From assembly GCA_034696485.1 (NCBI GenBank), contig JAQIWT010001510.1, positions 1 through 10,530 on the forward strand: a stretch of DNA of 10,530 nucleotides. The letters run 5' to 3'. How positions within the stretch are numbered: position 1 is the stretch's first letter; each line of letters begins with the position of its first letter. Below the pieces are notes generated by a model. The model had not been told where the DNA came from. It saw only the letters and a program-made list of their open reading frames with translations, and searched no databases. Positions 1-7,025 of the stretch are shown here, piece after piece. The stretch comes from Isohypsibius dastychi (taxonomy: Eukaryota; Tardigrada; Eutardigrada; Parachela; Isohypsibiidae). The position numbers and the translations under genes were made by a program.

Positions 1-550
1 AGGTCACCTGGCTCCACCATCTAAAGCAATCAACATTGCTCTAAGCCGAAAAGGGTTTGGTTTTGTGTTTACGATCGCCCATTGTTGTTACAAAAGAGGA
101 ATTCCTATTGGGTTTTCTGACCTCGAAAACCGACATCTTCCAGCAGGCGAACTGTTAAATATTAGTCGAGTATCTGCTGGACACCTCGCCAAAATGATCC
201 GGCAAAGCAACTCATCTTGCCCACCGAGTTTCCTGGCAACACTTGAGTCCTTGCACAGCGGGAAAAAAGAATGTATTACCGTATCAAAGCTCAGTCAATT
301 GTGCATTGCTGTAGTTCGAGACGTTTATCTTCAACCGAACGTCGACGAAATGCTACCCGAGGAATCGTCGGGTCTGACGAAGAAACCTGTCCACCCAGTG
401 CTTGTTTTTCGCACAGTGGTGGCTAGTGTTATTCCGCCAAACATCCAGCGAGATATACTTCTGCAAGGATTGCAAAAAGAAGATTTAAGCAAATTTCAGT
501 CTTTGGTTCTGGATATCTCTGGTCATCGTTATATACAATTTGACCTTTAA
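1..550 (+). CDS. Copy A, last exon (partial): ankyrin/SOCS-box-like protein C-terminus
   Basis: The window opens inside the third exon of a family member. The frame is open from base 2 to the TAA at 548-550, and the ATG at 65 is internal rather than a start. The protein matches the exon-3 products of copies B and C from the motif KGHLAPPSK onward. It contains an ankyrin-like helix pair ending in CCYKRGIPI, and a SOCS-box-like end with KLSQLCIAVV (BC-box pattern L-x3-C-x3-V) followed about 45 residues later by VIPPNIQRDILL (Cul5-box-like). The upstream exons lie outside the window. The tail after the box (SLVLDISGHRYIQFDL) differs from copy B, so the extreme C-terminus is weakly conserved. By family analogy it would be an Elongin B/C-Cul5 substrate adaptor; that is inference. 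The homology and frame are clear, the function is not proven. Confidence 0.85.
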   Translation, partial: GHLAPPSKAINIALSRKGFGFVFTIAHCCYKRGIPIGFSDLENRHLPAGELLNISRVSAGHLAKMIRQSNSSCPPSFLATLESLHSGKKECITVSKLSQLCIAVVRDVYLQPNVDEMLPEESSGLTKKPVHPVLVFRTVVASVIPPNIQRDILLQGLQKEDLSKFQSLVLDISGHRYIQFDL

Positions 551-622
551 AACAACCATCTGATCGTTTTTTTGAAACTTCTCTAATCTGCGATCTGAAA
601 TCTCACTTAGAGTCTTCCACAA

Positions 623-628
623 AATAAA
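623..628 (+). promoter_or_regulatory. Candidate polyadenylation signal AATAAA for copy A
   Basis: A canonical AATAAA lies 73 bases after the copy A stop codon, in a 3' flank whose preceding block (TCTCACTTAGAgTCTTCCA) is conserved after copy B. Copy B does not keep the hexamer at the matching place. Placement and consensus are the only evidence. Confidence 0.4.
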
Positions 629-675
629 TCCAGAATCCTTTACTGCTTTCGGATTGCCCATGGACCATACTTACA

Positions 676-1239
676 AGCAGTCACATACGAGAGCGCCTTC
701 GATTTTTTGCTGGGAAAAAGTCACCCATGTCCCCCGTCCAAAATACTGTCCAACGTTATCCGTGACGAATATCCGCTCCTTTTCACTGTGCTCTATCTGT
801 GCTTTAAACGCGGAATATCCGTTGTATTTCCCGAAATGGTGCTGGATGTTGAAATGAGGAACGGTGACTACTTTGAGAAAAGAGCTGCTGAAATTGTTGC
901 TGAGATGATTCGACGGCAGGTTGCGAAGTGCCTGATAGCTTCATGATGCTTTTGGACGTTGTTGGCGGGAGAGCTGTCGGATCTTTCGGCCGAGTATCCA
1001 GTTTGCAGGAGATGAGTATTGCTGCTGTTCGCCGGAATTTCTTGGAGCCAAATAATGAGGAAACTTTCTCGGATTCAATGGTCGTCTGTGCATTAAGGTT
1101 TGTATGCCCTGTTTTGATTTTGCCTAGAAGGATTGTTCTCCCTGAGCCGGTCAAAGCAATGGTCCTACTTCAGGACCTTTATCGCGCATTCAACCGACAC
1201 TTTTGTGAATGGACGCAAGCCCCCCCCCCTGTTTGTTGA
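676..1239 (+). pseudogene. Relic 1: exon-3 module of a divergent second subfamily, one frameshift
   Basis: Two overlapping frames together align along the whole exon-3 module of copies A-C. Frame one (through 707-946) gives LLGKSHPCPPSK, then LYLCFKRGISVVF, then AAEIVAEMIRR, matching KGHLAPPSK, AHCCYKRGIPI and LAKMIRQ. The match continues in the frame of 931-1239 with PDSFMMLLDVVGG, SLQEMSIAAVRRNFLEPN (BC-box-like, Ser in place of Cys) and VLPEPVKAMVLLQDL (Cul5-box-like). One base appears lost near 931; without that shift the first frame stops at 944. Only about 125 bases separate it from copy A's stop, so exons 1 and 2 are absent. It resembles relic 2 (6284-7025) more than copies A-C. A ten-C run (1220-1229) sits near its end. 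It is most likely a dead exon relic. A functional short gene would require the frameshift to be a sequencing error. Confidence 0.75.
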
Positions 1240-1618
1240 CACTGTTGATTCGCAGAATTAACTTGACAAGTTTGAATTCTTGGGTGTGAAATTGTTTTTG
1301 GGTTTTCTGTTGACGTCTGCTGCTTTGATTGTTCTTGTTAGAGAAGAATATTATTAATTATTCTGAAGTAATATCCTGATAAATAATGGCCTATAGAGTC
1401 CCCGCGCTGTTTAATCGGATTCCTCCACCGGCGGAGAATGAATAGTATTGCAAACATTCACTGGAACTTAAACAACTGTATTTCCAACTGACCCTTGAAG
1501 ACAGCTGTATGTGAGCATATAATTTTGGCCATCCTGAAAGTCCAATTTGATAGGTATTTTACTGCTGTTCTCTTGATTTCAAGTCCAGTGTTTTGAGCGA
1601 GTGGGGTGTCTGACCAGG

Positions 1619-1644
1619 AGCTATACAGACATGTCTGTATAGCT
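1619..1644. repeat. 26-bp perfect palindrome upstream of copy B
   Basis: The half-site AGCTATACAGACA is followed directly by its exact reverse complement, with no spacer. Allowing one mismatched pair, the symmetry extends to 1615-1648. It lies about 215 bases before the proposed copy B start. The matching part of the copy C flank has different inverted repeats instead. It could be a regulatory site, a hairpin or a remnant of a small foldback element. Confidence 0.8.
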
Positions 1645-1700
1645 TCTGCTGTGAGCTGGCCTTCAGGCAGATATTTGGCTCTAACGGCTGCCTCTCAAAC

Positions 1701-1742
1701 ATTTCATGATCTGCTTGGGCAAGCGTATTTTCATCATGAAAT
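1701..1742. repeat. 10-bp inverted repeat (ATTTCATGAT / ATCATGAAAT)
   Basis: Perfect 10-bp arms at 1701-1710 and 1733-1742 flank a 22-base spacer in the copy B 5' flank. The right arm overlaps the GAAATATCGATT block that is conserved upstream of copy C. The copy C counterpart does not preserve the symmetry, so its importance is uncertain. Confidence 0.55.
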
Positions 1743-1856
1743 ATCGATTGATTCACATGCACAAGAAAAGCTCCGTTCTCCCCTTTACACTCTCTTATAG
1801 TCTTGATCACACCACTTTCTGAATTTTGCAATATTTCAAAACTTCAAGTTTGGTAC

Positions 1857-3733
1857 ATGAACTGCCCTATGAATACATCTATTGAACCAACCGTTATGCC
1901 TGTTAAGCCTCGTATATGGAATTTAATCGAGCCAACTGCTTCAGCCAAGACAATATTCGGCGATTTGAAAAACGATCCGCTCCGCTTGCGTATTGATGGC
2001 ATCACTAAGAGAGAATCTTCGAAATCAGAACGTCTCAGTAGCCGAAATTCACCTCCTATAGCTTACAATGTGGAGAAATTTAGATCAGTTTATATGCTAC
2101 CCTACAATCCCGGAACACCATCTGGAGACGCTTTCGTCATCAAACGGGTATGCTGTGCACCTGTTTGCGATCGTTCTCACGACTAAATAAAGATAAGCAT
2201 GCTTTTGCAGATGTTTTCACATTTTGAAGCACAATATAGTATATTGAACCGGATTCTTCAACACCTGGAGAAACTGCCGTCAACGATGCATCTCGAATTC
2301 GATACAGTCGGGTTGGGTAACATGGCCCCTAGCGAACGCACTGTACTTCTTCGAATGGCAGCTATTCATTACACTGACCCATACTCTTGCGTCGATATGT
2401 TCCTCGACAGGGGTCTTCTTCACACATCGCCGATCCGCGGATGTATACATTGGAGAAACCGTCAAGCCATCGGCCCCATAACTAACCAGTTCGTGGACAT
2501 GAAGCGCTGTTACAAACCCTCTCAAGAGCTTCATTTACGAGTGCTCCAGACACTCATCAACAATGGGTGTAGACATGACCAGTGTACGAATTATAAATGG
2601 GAGGAACATGACCCGCGTTGGATTCTCCGTTGGATGTTAGACCGAGATTCACTTTGCGATAACTACCCATTGACCGATTTTGAGCTGCTTCTTGACGCAG
2701 TGGCTGGCAGCCATTGGAACTATCCTGACACGGAGTTTTGGAGTTTCTTTATCCATGCAATGTTCACTGGTGAATTTTCCCCTTTCCGCCTTGTCAATAC
2801 GAATGTAGTAAGGATCCTAATTGATCGCGGTGTACCAATTGATGACGAGGCACTGATTGATTGGATCGCTGAACTCTCAGACTACACGAATTCAGATCGA
2901 CCATATTGGCAGCAATGGGGGTCGTGTCCTGACATGACCCTTGATTTACTCATGATGGAATCAAAACAACATCTTTGGCAGAGACCGGTTTTTGGATGGG
3001 CTTACCTGCAGAATACGCAGTTCGGAGGAATAACAGCCACCCCCCGCCAGCTTGGTCTCAGGTAAACCATGAAAATCCATCAGATCGTTTCGTTTGGTCA
3101 GGCAAATTGTTTTAAAGTGCGTTTCTCAATGGAGAGCGTTGGAAAGAAGACGACATTCCGGACTACGAATATATTGACTTGTATTTTGCAAAAGGTCACC
3201 TGGCTCCGCCATCAAAAGTACTCAACATTGCTTTAAGTCGAAAAGGTTTTGGCTTCGTCTTTACAATCGCCCATTGTTGTTACAAGAGGGGAATACCAAT
3301 TCAGTTTTCTGAAGTTGGAAACCACCATCTTCCAGTTGGAGAACTATCAAATATTAGTCGAGCACTTGCTGGACTCCTCGCCAGAATGATCAGACAAAGT
3401 GACTGCTCTTGCCCACTGAGTTTTCTGTCAACACTTGAGTCCTTGCACAGCGGAAAAAAAGAATGTGTCACCATATCAAAGCTCAGCCAGTTGTGTATTG
3501 CTGTGCTTCGAAAAGTCTACCTTCAACCGAACGTCGACGAAATGCTTCCCGAGGCATCGTCAGCTCTGACGAAAATACCTATCCACCCAGTGCTTGTTCT
3601 TTGCCCTGAGGTGGGTGGTGTCATTCCGCCAGGCATCCAGCGAGATATACTTCTGCAAGGACTGCAGAAAGAAGCTTTTAGTCAATTTCAATCTTTGGTT
3701 CATTTTTTTCGGGTTATCAAAATTGACTTTTAA
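1857..3733 (+). CDS. Copy B: complete three-exon ankyrin/SOCS-box-like protein (585 aa)
   Basis: Proposed join: 1857-2147, 2211-3061 and 3118-3733. Both introns are GT-AG and occur at the same sites as in copy C, with phases 0 and 2. The joined frame is open to the TAA at 3731-3733. Exon 1 codes a Ser/Pro-rich N-terminus ending at AFVIKR. Exon 2 codes divergent ankyrin-like helix pairs such as TVLLRMAAIHYTDPYSCVDM, LHLRVLQTLINNGC and VVRILIDRGVPI. Exon 3 adds another pair ending CCYKRGIPI, then KLSQLCIAVL (BC box pattern L-x3-C-x3-L) and VIPPGIQRDILL (Cul5-box-like). The expected role, from the ASB family, is substrate recruitment to an Elongin BC-Cul5 ubiquitin ligase; no function is shown directly. 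The start is uncertain: the ATG matching copy C's start (1916-1918) is out of frame because of an extra base, so an upstream in-frame ATG is needed (1857, 1869 or 1896). Substitutions relative to copy C are often silent, suggesting constraint. Confidence 0.8.
2148..2210 (+). other. Copy B intron 1 (63 nt, phase 0)
   Basis: The donor is CGG|GTATGC and the acceptor is TTTTGCAG|ATG. The intron body is well conserved with the copy C intron (shared GCGATCG, AAATAAAGAT and AGCAT blocks). Reading through it meets an in-frame TAA, so it must be removed to join exons 1 and 2. Confidence 0.85.
3062..3117 (+). other. Copy B intron 2 (56 nt, phase 2)
   Basis: The donor is CTCAG|GTAAAC and the acceptor is GTTTTAAAG|TGCG, aligned with copy C's TTGTTTCAG|TGCG. 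The acceptor is AAG rather than CAG and therefore weaker. The nearer CAG at 3099-3101 would put exon 3 out of frame. Retention gives an immediate TAA (3063-3065). The splice restores AG|T (Ser) followed by AFLNGERW, matching copy C. Confidence 0.8.
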
Positions 3734-3810
3734 AAGAACTTTCTAATCGTTTTGTTGGAATTTTCTCTGGATATCTCACTTAGAATCTTCCATTGAATTG
3801 ATCCGGGGAT
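3734..3810. other. 3' flank of copy B, homologous to that of copy A
   Basis: The block around TCTCACTTAGAATCTTCCA matches TCTCACTTAGAGTCTTCCA after copy A. The similarity to copy A's flank fades at about 3805-3810, and it resumes only upstream of relic 2 near 6284. This marks the left edge of the DNA that interrupts the repeat unit. Confidence 0.6.
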
Positions 3811-4286
3811 GGATGTGTCATTATTGATGAAAAATTAACAACCTCATTGCTGAATCTCATGTTGAAACATAGGCCGTTCGCAACGCCGTCTCGGTCAGTT
3901 TTCGGATCGCTACCCCGTTCGAGAGTTCGAAACTCAGAAATCTTCCAACAGATCCTGTGTTCAAGCGACACCCAGCAGCTCGATATTTCAAAATATTTTC
4001 CCGTGCCGAGGCAGTCTGCAATGTGCACTCTTTCTGACTGGATAAGGTATGTATAGCACTTGAAAAAATTTATGGAAACTGGCGGGCAGTTTGTCGCCAT
4101 GAAGACTGGGATAAACGATAGTTCGCTGACTACAGTAGGTCTACCAGAAGAAACGTTGAAATTCTCAGTGTTCACGTTTTCCATATTCCAACTCAATTGG
4201 TAGCGCAGCGCTCTTGTCTATTTCGCGAATACTGCGCACTGTGGTTATTGCATCATGTGGACTTATACGACCAGAAACCATCTCGA

Positions 4287-4307
4287 GGTAACGGGTAACC
4301 CGTTACC
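4287..4307. repeat. Inverted repeat GGTAACGGG-TAA-CCCGTTACC
   Basis: Perfect 9-bp arms surround a 3-base centre. A second inverted pair (ATCTCGAGG near 4280 and CCTCGAGAT near 4335) encloses it and forms a nested symmetric structure of about 65 bp. No target duplication was found. Confidence 0.6.
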
Positions 4308-4738
4308 GATAGCGTAGTGCGAACGCAACAAGCTCCTCGAGATCGGCTTTGATACGACCAGTGCCCAACGCAAGGTTACGCAAGGTAGTAGAGTAAGGCA
4401 ATGATACGACCTATTAGTATCGCCCATTATCAAAAAACGAGCTCGTCATGCGATTTTTTTGTATACGAGCAAGCCTTCCCAGTTTTTTCAAACCCGCAAA
4501 GTTGCTTAAAGCGCAAGAAGTGCATTGAGCGATCAAAGTAAGACTAAAGGAAAGGAATGAAGATTGAGGAAAGATCGGTCCAGAAATAAGTTTGCTCCAG
4601 GCGAGTAGGCGAGGCGGGTGTAGTCAGCTGGTGATTGGCATCCCGTCGCAAACTTGCGTCTCTCCAACTCTTGCTCGCTTCCAATTAACCCAGTTTAATG
4701 CAAGAATTAAACTAATATTTGGCCATGCTCTCTCGCTT

Positions 4739-4746
4739 TTATATAG
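4739..4746 (+). promoter_or_regulatory. TATA-like box of the broken gene
   Basis: TTATATAG lies about 470 bases before the ATG at 5214. If the 404-bp MITE at 4794-5197 and one TA copy are discounted, the spacing becomes about 70 bases, reasonable for a core promoter plus leader. Only the word and this spacing support the call. Confidence 0.3.
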
Positions 4747-4805
4747 AATAAACGATGAATTAATCAATCTTTGTTTTCATATAATCGGCCATACAGTAGA
4801 AATCC

Positions 4806-4823
4806 GATAGAGGATCCTCTATC
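4806..4823. repeat. 18-bp perfect palindrome GATAGAGGATCCTCTATC
   Basis: It lies just inside the left end of the pogo-like MITE. It is formed by the terminal GATAGAGG motif meeting its own reverse complement, so it is probably a head-to-head pair of terminal binding motifs. Confidence 0.7.
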
Positions 4824-4858
4824 TATAACTCGATAGAGGAATAACCGGAGATCGTGTC

Positions 4859-4956
4859 GTCAAGCTGACGTATGGGCCCATTTTAGTGGAGGGTCTGGCT
4901 TGTGCTAGACTAGGGGATTTTCGCTAGAAGAATAGTGGGCCCCTGGTCCGCTTGAC
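4859..4956. repeat. Internal inverted repeat of the pogo-like MITE
   Basis: GTCAAGC at 4859-4865 is mirrored by GCTTGAC at 4950-4956. The match continues imperfectly inward through the GGGCCC-containing parts on each side, giving arms of about 20 bases. Confidence 0.5.
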
Positions 4957-5213
4957 CCGTTTACCAGAAACTGATTTCTTTGTGGTTGTAAATTTGTAGA
5001 ACTAGATTTTATATGGCGGGCTATTTTGCTGACTTTAAAAATGACAGACTAATCCAGCTGAAATCAAAAGTGGGGTGAAGTTTGGGGGTTCACTCCAGGG
5101 TTGTGGTAACGTCACATACCTCCGCTAGAAGAATATTGTTGTGGTTTTACTCGCTAGAGGAATTGTCAAAGCCTGTTCCTCTAACGGAGTTTTACTGTAT
5201 TTCGATCGAGTCA

Positions 5214-6233
5214 ATGGCTATGGAAGGAAGTGGTTTATCCACGCAAGTAAGAACCAAGAAAGCAAAGAAACACAAGAGACCACATGCAAAGAAACCCCGT
5301 TTCAATGTGATATCTGAACACTTCTTTTGTTGATGACCTTGCGCAACATGCGCATGATCTTCAGGTTGGAAAAATTGCAAGACAGAAAAACAGTGACGAA
5401 AGTCTCTTTCATTCACATCCACGAAAAACTCAGATGAGAATTCGCCGGAGTTCAGGAAGATTGGCCTCAATAGTATGCCAACCTACGGGCATTAAACTAA
5501 ATGAACATCTCATCTTAGCAGCACCTGTAACAAAGTATACCCAGGATTCAATGCTCATACCACCGGCCTCCATAAATTCATGTTGAAGTCTTAAAAACTT
5601 TGTCAGGAGATGGCGTGAATAAAACAATTAATGTGGAACCTAACAGATTTTCAGTGGTTATTCAAATTCCTCTCGCAGCTTGTCTAGATGATCCACACCA
5701 CGTATTTTTCCCAGATGTGCAGCCAACTAAGGCCGGCTTTAGAGTTGGTGCAATTCAATGAAAAATAGCATTGAATGCCATTTCAGTGGTTACCACCTCA
5801 TAGTAATTATGAACCGATCTTCTTGATTAATAGCTTTTCTAGAAGGAGGCAAAATTTTATGCTTTTCGGTACCCACATATGCTGGTATGCGATGGGATTG
5901 AGAGAGTTGAGATCGAGTGAACTGATTCAATCGTTGAGTCGGATTGAATTGCACCAACTCTAAAGCCGGCCTAACAATCGGGGAGACCTGTATTGGACAT
6001 CGACTTTCCATCTAAGAAGGCACTCTTGGTGCACTCAATCCACATCATTTTGCGCAGTGTTTCATTGGGGCTATCCGGTAGAAATAGTGCCGGCACTCAG
6101 GCTGTTGCAGAAGTTGAAACATTCGTGTTTGCGAGCGGCTATCCGGGATAGATCATTATTCTACCTAATCATGCTGGGTAATTGTCAACGGGTAAAGAGG
6201 TCAGCTGAATCTCATCATCGACAACCGAGTGGA
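5214..6233 (+). pseudogene. Broken gene of unknown identity, split by a MITE
   Basis: Three consecutive frames read as one continuous protein-like sequence. The first starts at ATG 5214 (or 5220), with a Lys-rich basic segment (KKAKKHKRPHAKKPRF) that could be a nuclear localisation signal, and ends at TGA 5331. The second, 5329-5583, continues with VDDLAQHAHDLQVGKIARQ and KLNEHLILAAPVTKYTQD. The third, 5582-5730, gives EVLKTLSGDG and PNRFSVVIQIPLAACLDD. Each break looks like one extra base; the first is in a T-rich run (5322-5328). A Harbinger-type MITE interrupts it at 5731-5971. Beyond the MITE the frame expected after clean removal is open to TAG 6234. A competing frame (with LDIDFPSKKALLVHSIHI) is open to TAG 6149. 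No introns are evident, so a retrocopy is possible. I recognise no family. The broken frames argue for a pseudogene unless they are sequencing errors. Confidence 0.55.
5731..5971. mobile_element. 241-bp PIF/Harbinger-type MITE
   Basis: The termini begin GGCCGGCTTTAGAGTTGG and form perfect inverted repeats of 29 bp (5731-5759 and 5943-5971). They are flanked by TAA at 5728-5730 and 5972-5974, the 3-bp target duplication typical of PIF/Harbinger elements, whose TIRs commonly start with GG. No transposase is present. It lies inside the open frame of the broken gene, and the perfect TIRs suggest a fairly recent insertion. Confidence 0.85.
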
Positions 6234-6283
6234 TAGTTTAGGTTACCTTGTGCATTGAAATTATGACACGAACAACACCTGCC

Positions 6284-7025
6284 AGCGGTCACATAAGAAG
6301 TGTCTTAAAATTCCTGCTTGCAAAAGGTCACCCGTGCCACCCACCCAGAAATCTATCCGAATTTACTCACGACGACGTTCCGCCAGACCTGCCCCGTTTT
6401 TCATATCCGGTCAACCGCTCCCGTTCCGTTAAAATTTAACAAGTCCCGTTCCGTTGCCCGTTCCGTTAACCTCATCGAACCCGTTAACCGTCCCGCTATT
6501 CCGTTAAATTGAATTCTAATAAAATGACAAGTCTACATTGTTCCTGGTCAACATACAAGTCAAATTCACTTCAGCATAAGAATTCTCTCGAGAATATGTT
6601 GTCCGCTCTGGCAAACTTCAGTTCAGAAAAGCCATTTGTCTGAACGGGAATAACGGGATTAATGGGATTAACGGGACATCCGTTAAAATAACGGGGCAGG
6701 ACTGCTATCCGCTGATTTTCACTCTGCTTTACCCGTGCTTCAAAAAAGGAATTTCCGTTATTTTTCCGATGATGAGGTTAGTCACTGGAATGTGGAACGG
6801 AGATAACTTTGAGAAAAGCGCTGCGGAGATTGTTACTGAGATGGATGCAGAGTTTTTGATAGCTTCTTGATGCTGCTGGATGTTGTTGGTGGTTGGAATG
6901 TCGGCTCGTTGAACTGGGTGCACAGTTTGCAGGAGATGGGAATTTAATAGCACCAAATGAAGCTGAAGGATTTCGGTATAATGGTCGTCTACGAATCAGA
7001 ACCCTGTTTTGACTCTGCCTCAACG
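6284..7025 (+). pseudogene. Relic 2: decayed exon-3 module of the second subfamily, split by a hAT MITE
   Basis: The left part (6284-6383) aligns with relic 1 at GGTCACATA and LLAKGHPCHPP (relic 1 LLGKSHPCPP). After the inserted element the match resumes at 6705 with YPLIFTLLYPCFKKGISVIF (relic 1 YPLLFTVLYLCFKRGISVVF), then AAEIVTEM, DSFLMLLDVVGG and SLQEMGI. It has an in-frame TAA at 6294-6296, a lost base before the conserved LLAKGHP, a shift near 6850-6860, a stop pair after SLQEMGI, and deletions in the remaining C-terminal part. Exons 1 and 2 are absent, as in relic 1. It sits upstream of copy C exactly as relic 1 sits upstream of copy B. Confidence 0.75.
6384..6704. mobile_element. 321-bp hAT-type MITE
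   Basis: The left end CAGACCTGCCCCGTTTTT and the reverse complement of the right end, CAGTCCTGCCCCGTTATT, match except at two positions. The flanking 8-mers CGTTCCGC (6376-6383) and CTATCCGC (6705-6712) agree at six of eight positions, consistent with an aged 8-bp target duplication. Relic 1 has a single ATATCCGC at the corresponding site. CAG-starting TIRs and 8-bp duplications are hAT characters. The left arm has three copies of CCCGTTCCGTT (6420, 6445, 6457), and the right arm has repeated AACGGGA/TAACGGGATTAA words, like hAT subterminal repeats. There is no transposase. Confidence 0.75.

Larger units (their letters stand above)
1240..1856. promoter_or_regulatory. Conserved intergenic and 5' flank of copy B
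   Basis: No gene is supported here. The stretch aligns in patches with the flank between relic 2 and copy C: an identical 15-mer GATTCCTCCACCGGC occurs at 1418-1432 and 7115-7129. Related blocks follow (TTTGATAGGTATTTTACT against TTTGACGGTCGTTTTACT) and also a block at GAAATATCGATT (1738-1749) against GAAGTATCGATT. The conservation shows the flank was duplicated with the gene, and it presumably contains the promoter. Two strong inverted repeats are listed separately. No confident TATA box was found. Confidence 0.55.
3811..4791. other. Insert region without a convincing gene
   Basis: This DNA has no counterpart between copy A and relic 1. Several frames are open on both strands over 3780-4196. 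The best forward one (about 3847-4056, with DISKYFPVPRQSAM) ends at a donor-like AAG|GTATGT (4045-4053) and could be a gene fragment, but I recognise no family. Small repeats occur: the palindrome at 4287-4307, the direct repeat ACGCAAGG at 4368 and 4378, and TACGACCAG-type words near 4266 and 4352. A TATA-like TTATATAG at 4739-4746 may belong to the broken gene downstream. Confidence 0.4.
4794..5197. mobile_element. 404-bp non-autonomous Tc1/mariner (pogo-like) MITE
   Basis: The left end CAGTAGAAATCCGATAGAGG and the reverse complement of the right end, CAGTAAAACTCCGTTAGAGG, match at most positions (about 19 of the first 24). The element is flanked by TA on each side (4792-4793 and 5198-5199), the target duplication of this superfamily. 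CAGT ends with short TIRs are typical of pogo/Tigger-like members. The terminal motif recurs inside near 4830, 4922, 5122 and 5150, possibly as transposase binding sites. There is no transposase ORF. An internal inverted repeat is listed separately. Confidence 0.75.

Noticed and set aside
804-1154. 116-residue reverse-strand open frame
   Set aside because: It is antisense to relic 1, whose forward frames align with the gene family.
1220-1229. Ten-C homopolymer
   Set aside because: A simple run at the end of relic 1; useful only as a possible sequencing-error site.
3847-4056. Forward open frame ending at a good donor-like site
   Set aside because: It could be an exon, but no partner exon, homologue or clear start is visible; kept only as a note in the gene-less region.
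3780-4196. 138-residue reverse-strand open frame
   Set aside because: Its first part overlaps the conserved copy B 3' flank, three frames are open across the same stretch, and the product has no recognisable motif.
4194-4245. tRNA-like word AACTCAATTGGTAGCGCAGC resembling a D-arm
   Set aside because: No acceptor-stem pairing and no B-box (GGTTCRANNCC) at the right distance, so neither a tRNA nor a tRNA-derived SINE is supported.
5085-5098. B-box-like GGTTCACTCC
   Set aside because: No A-box upstream at tRNA spacing and it lies inside the pogo-like MITE.
3811-6280. The whole 2.4-kb insert as one large transposon
   Set aside because: No terminal repeats or target duplication at its estimated edges; the shared word GCTGAATCTCAT near 3850 and 6203 is too short and not at the boundaries.
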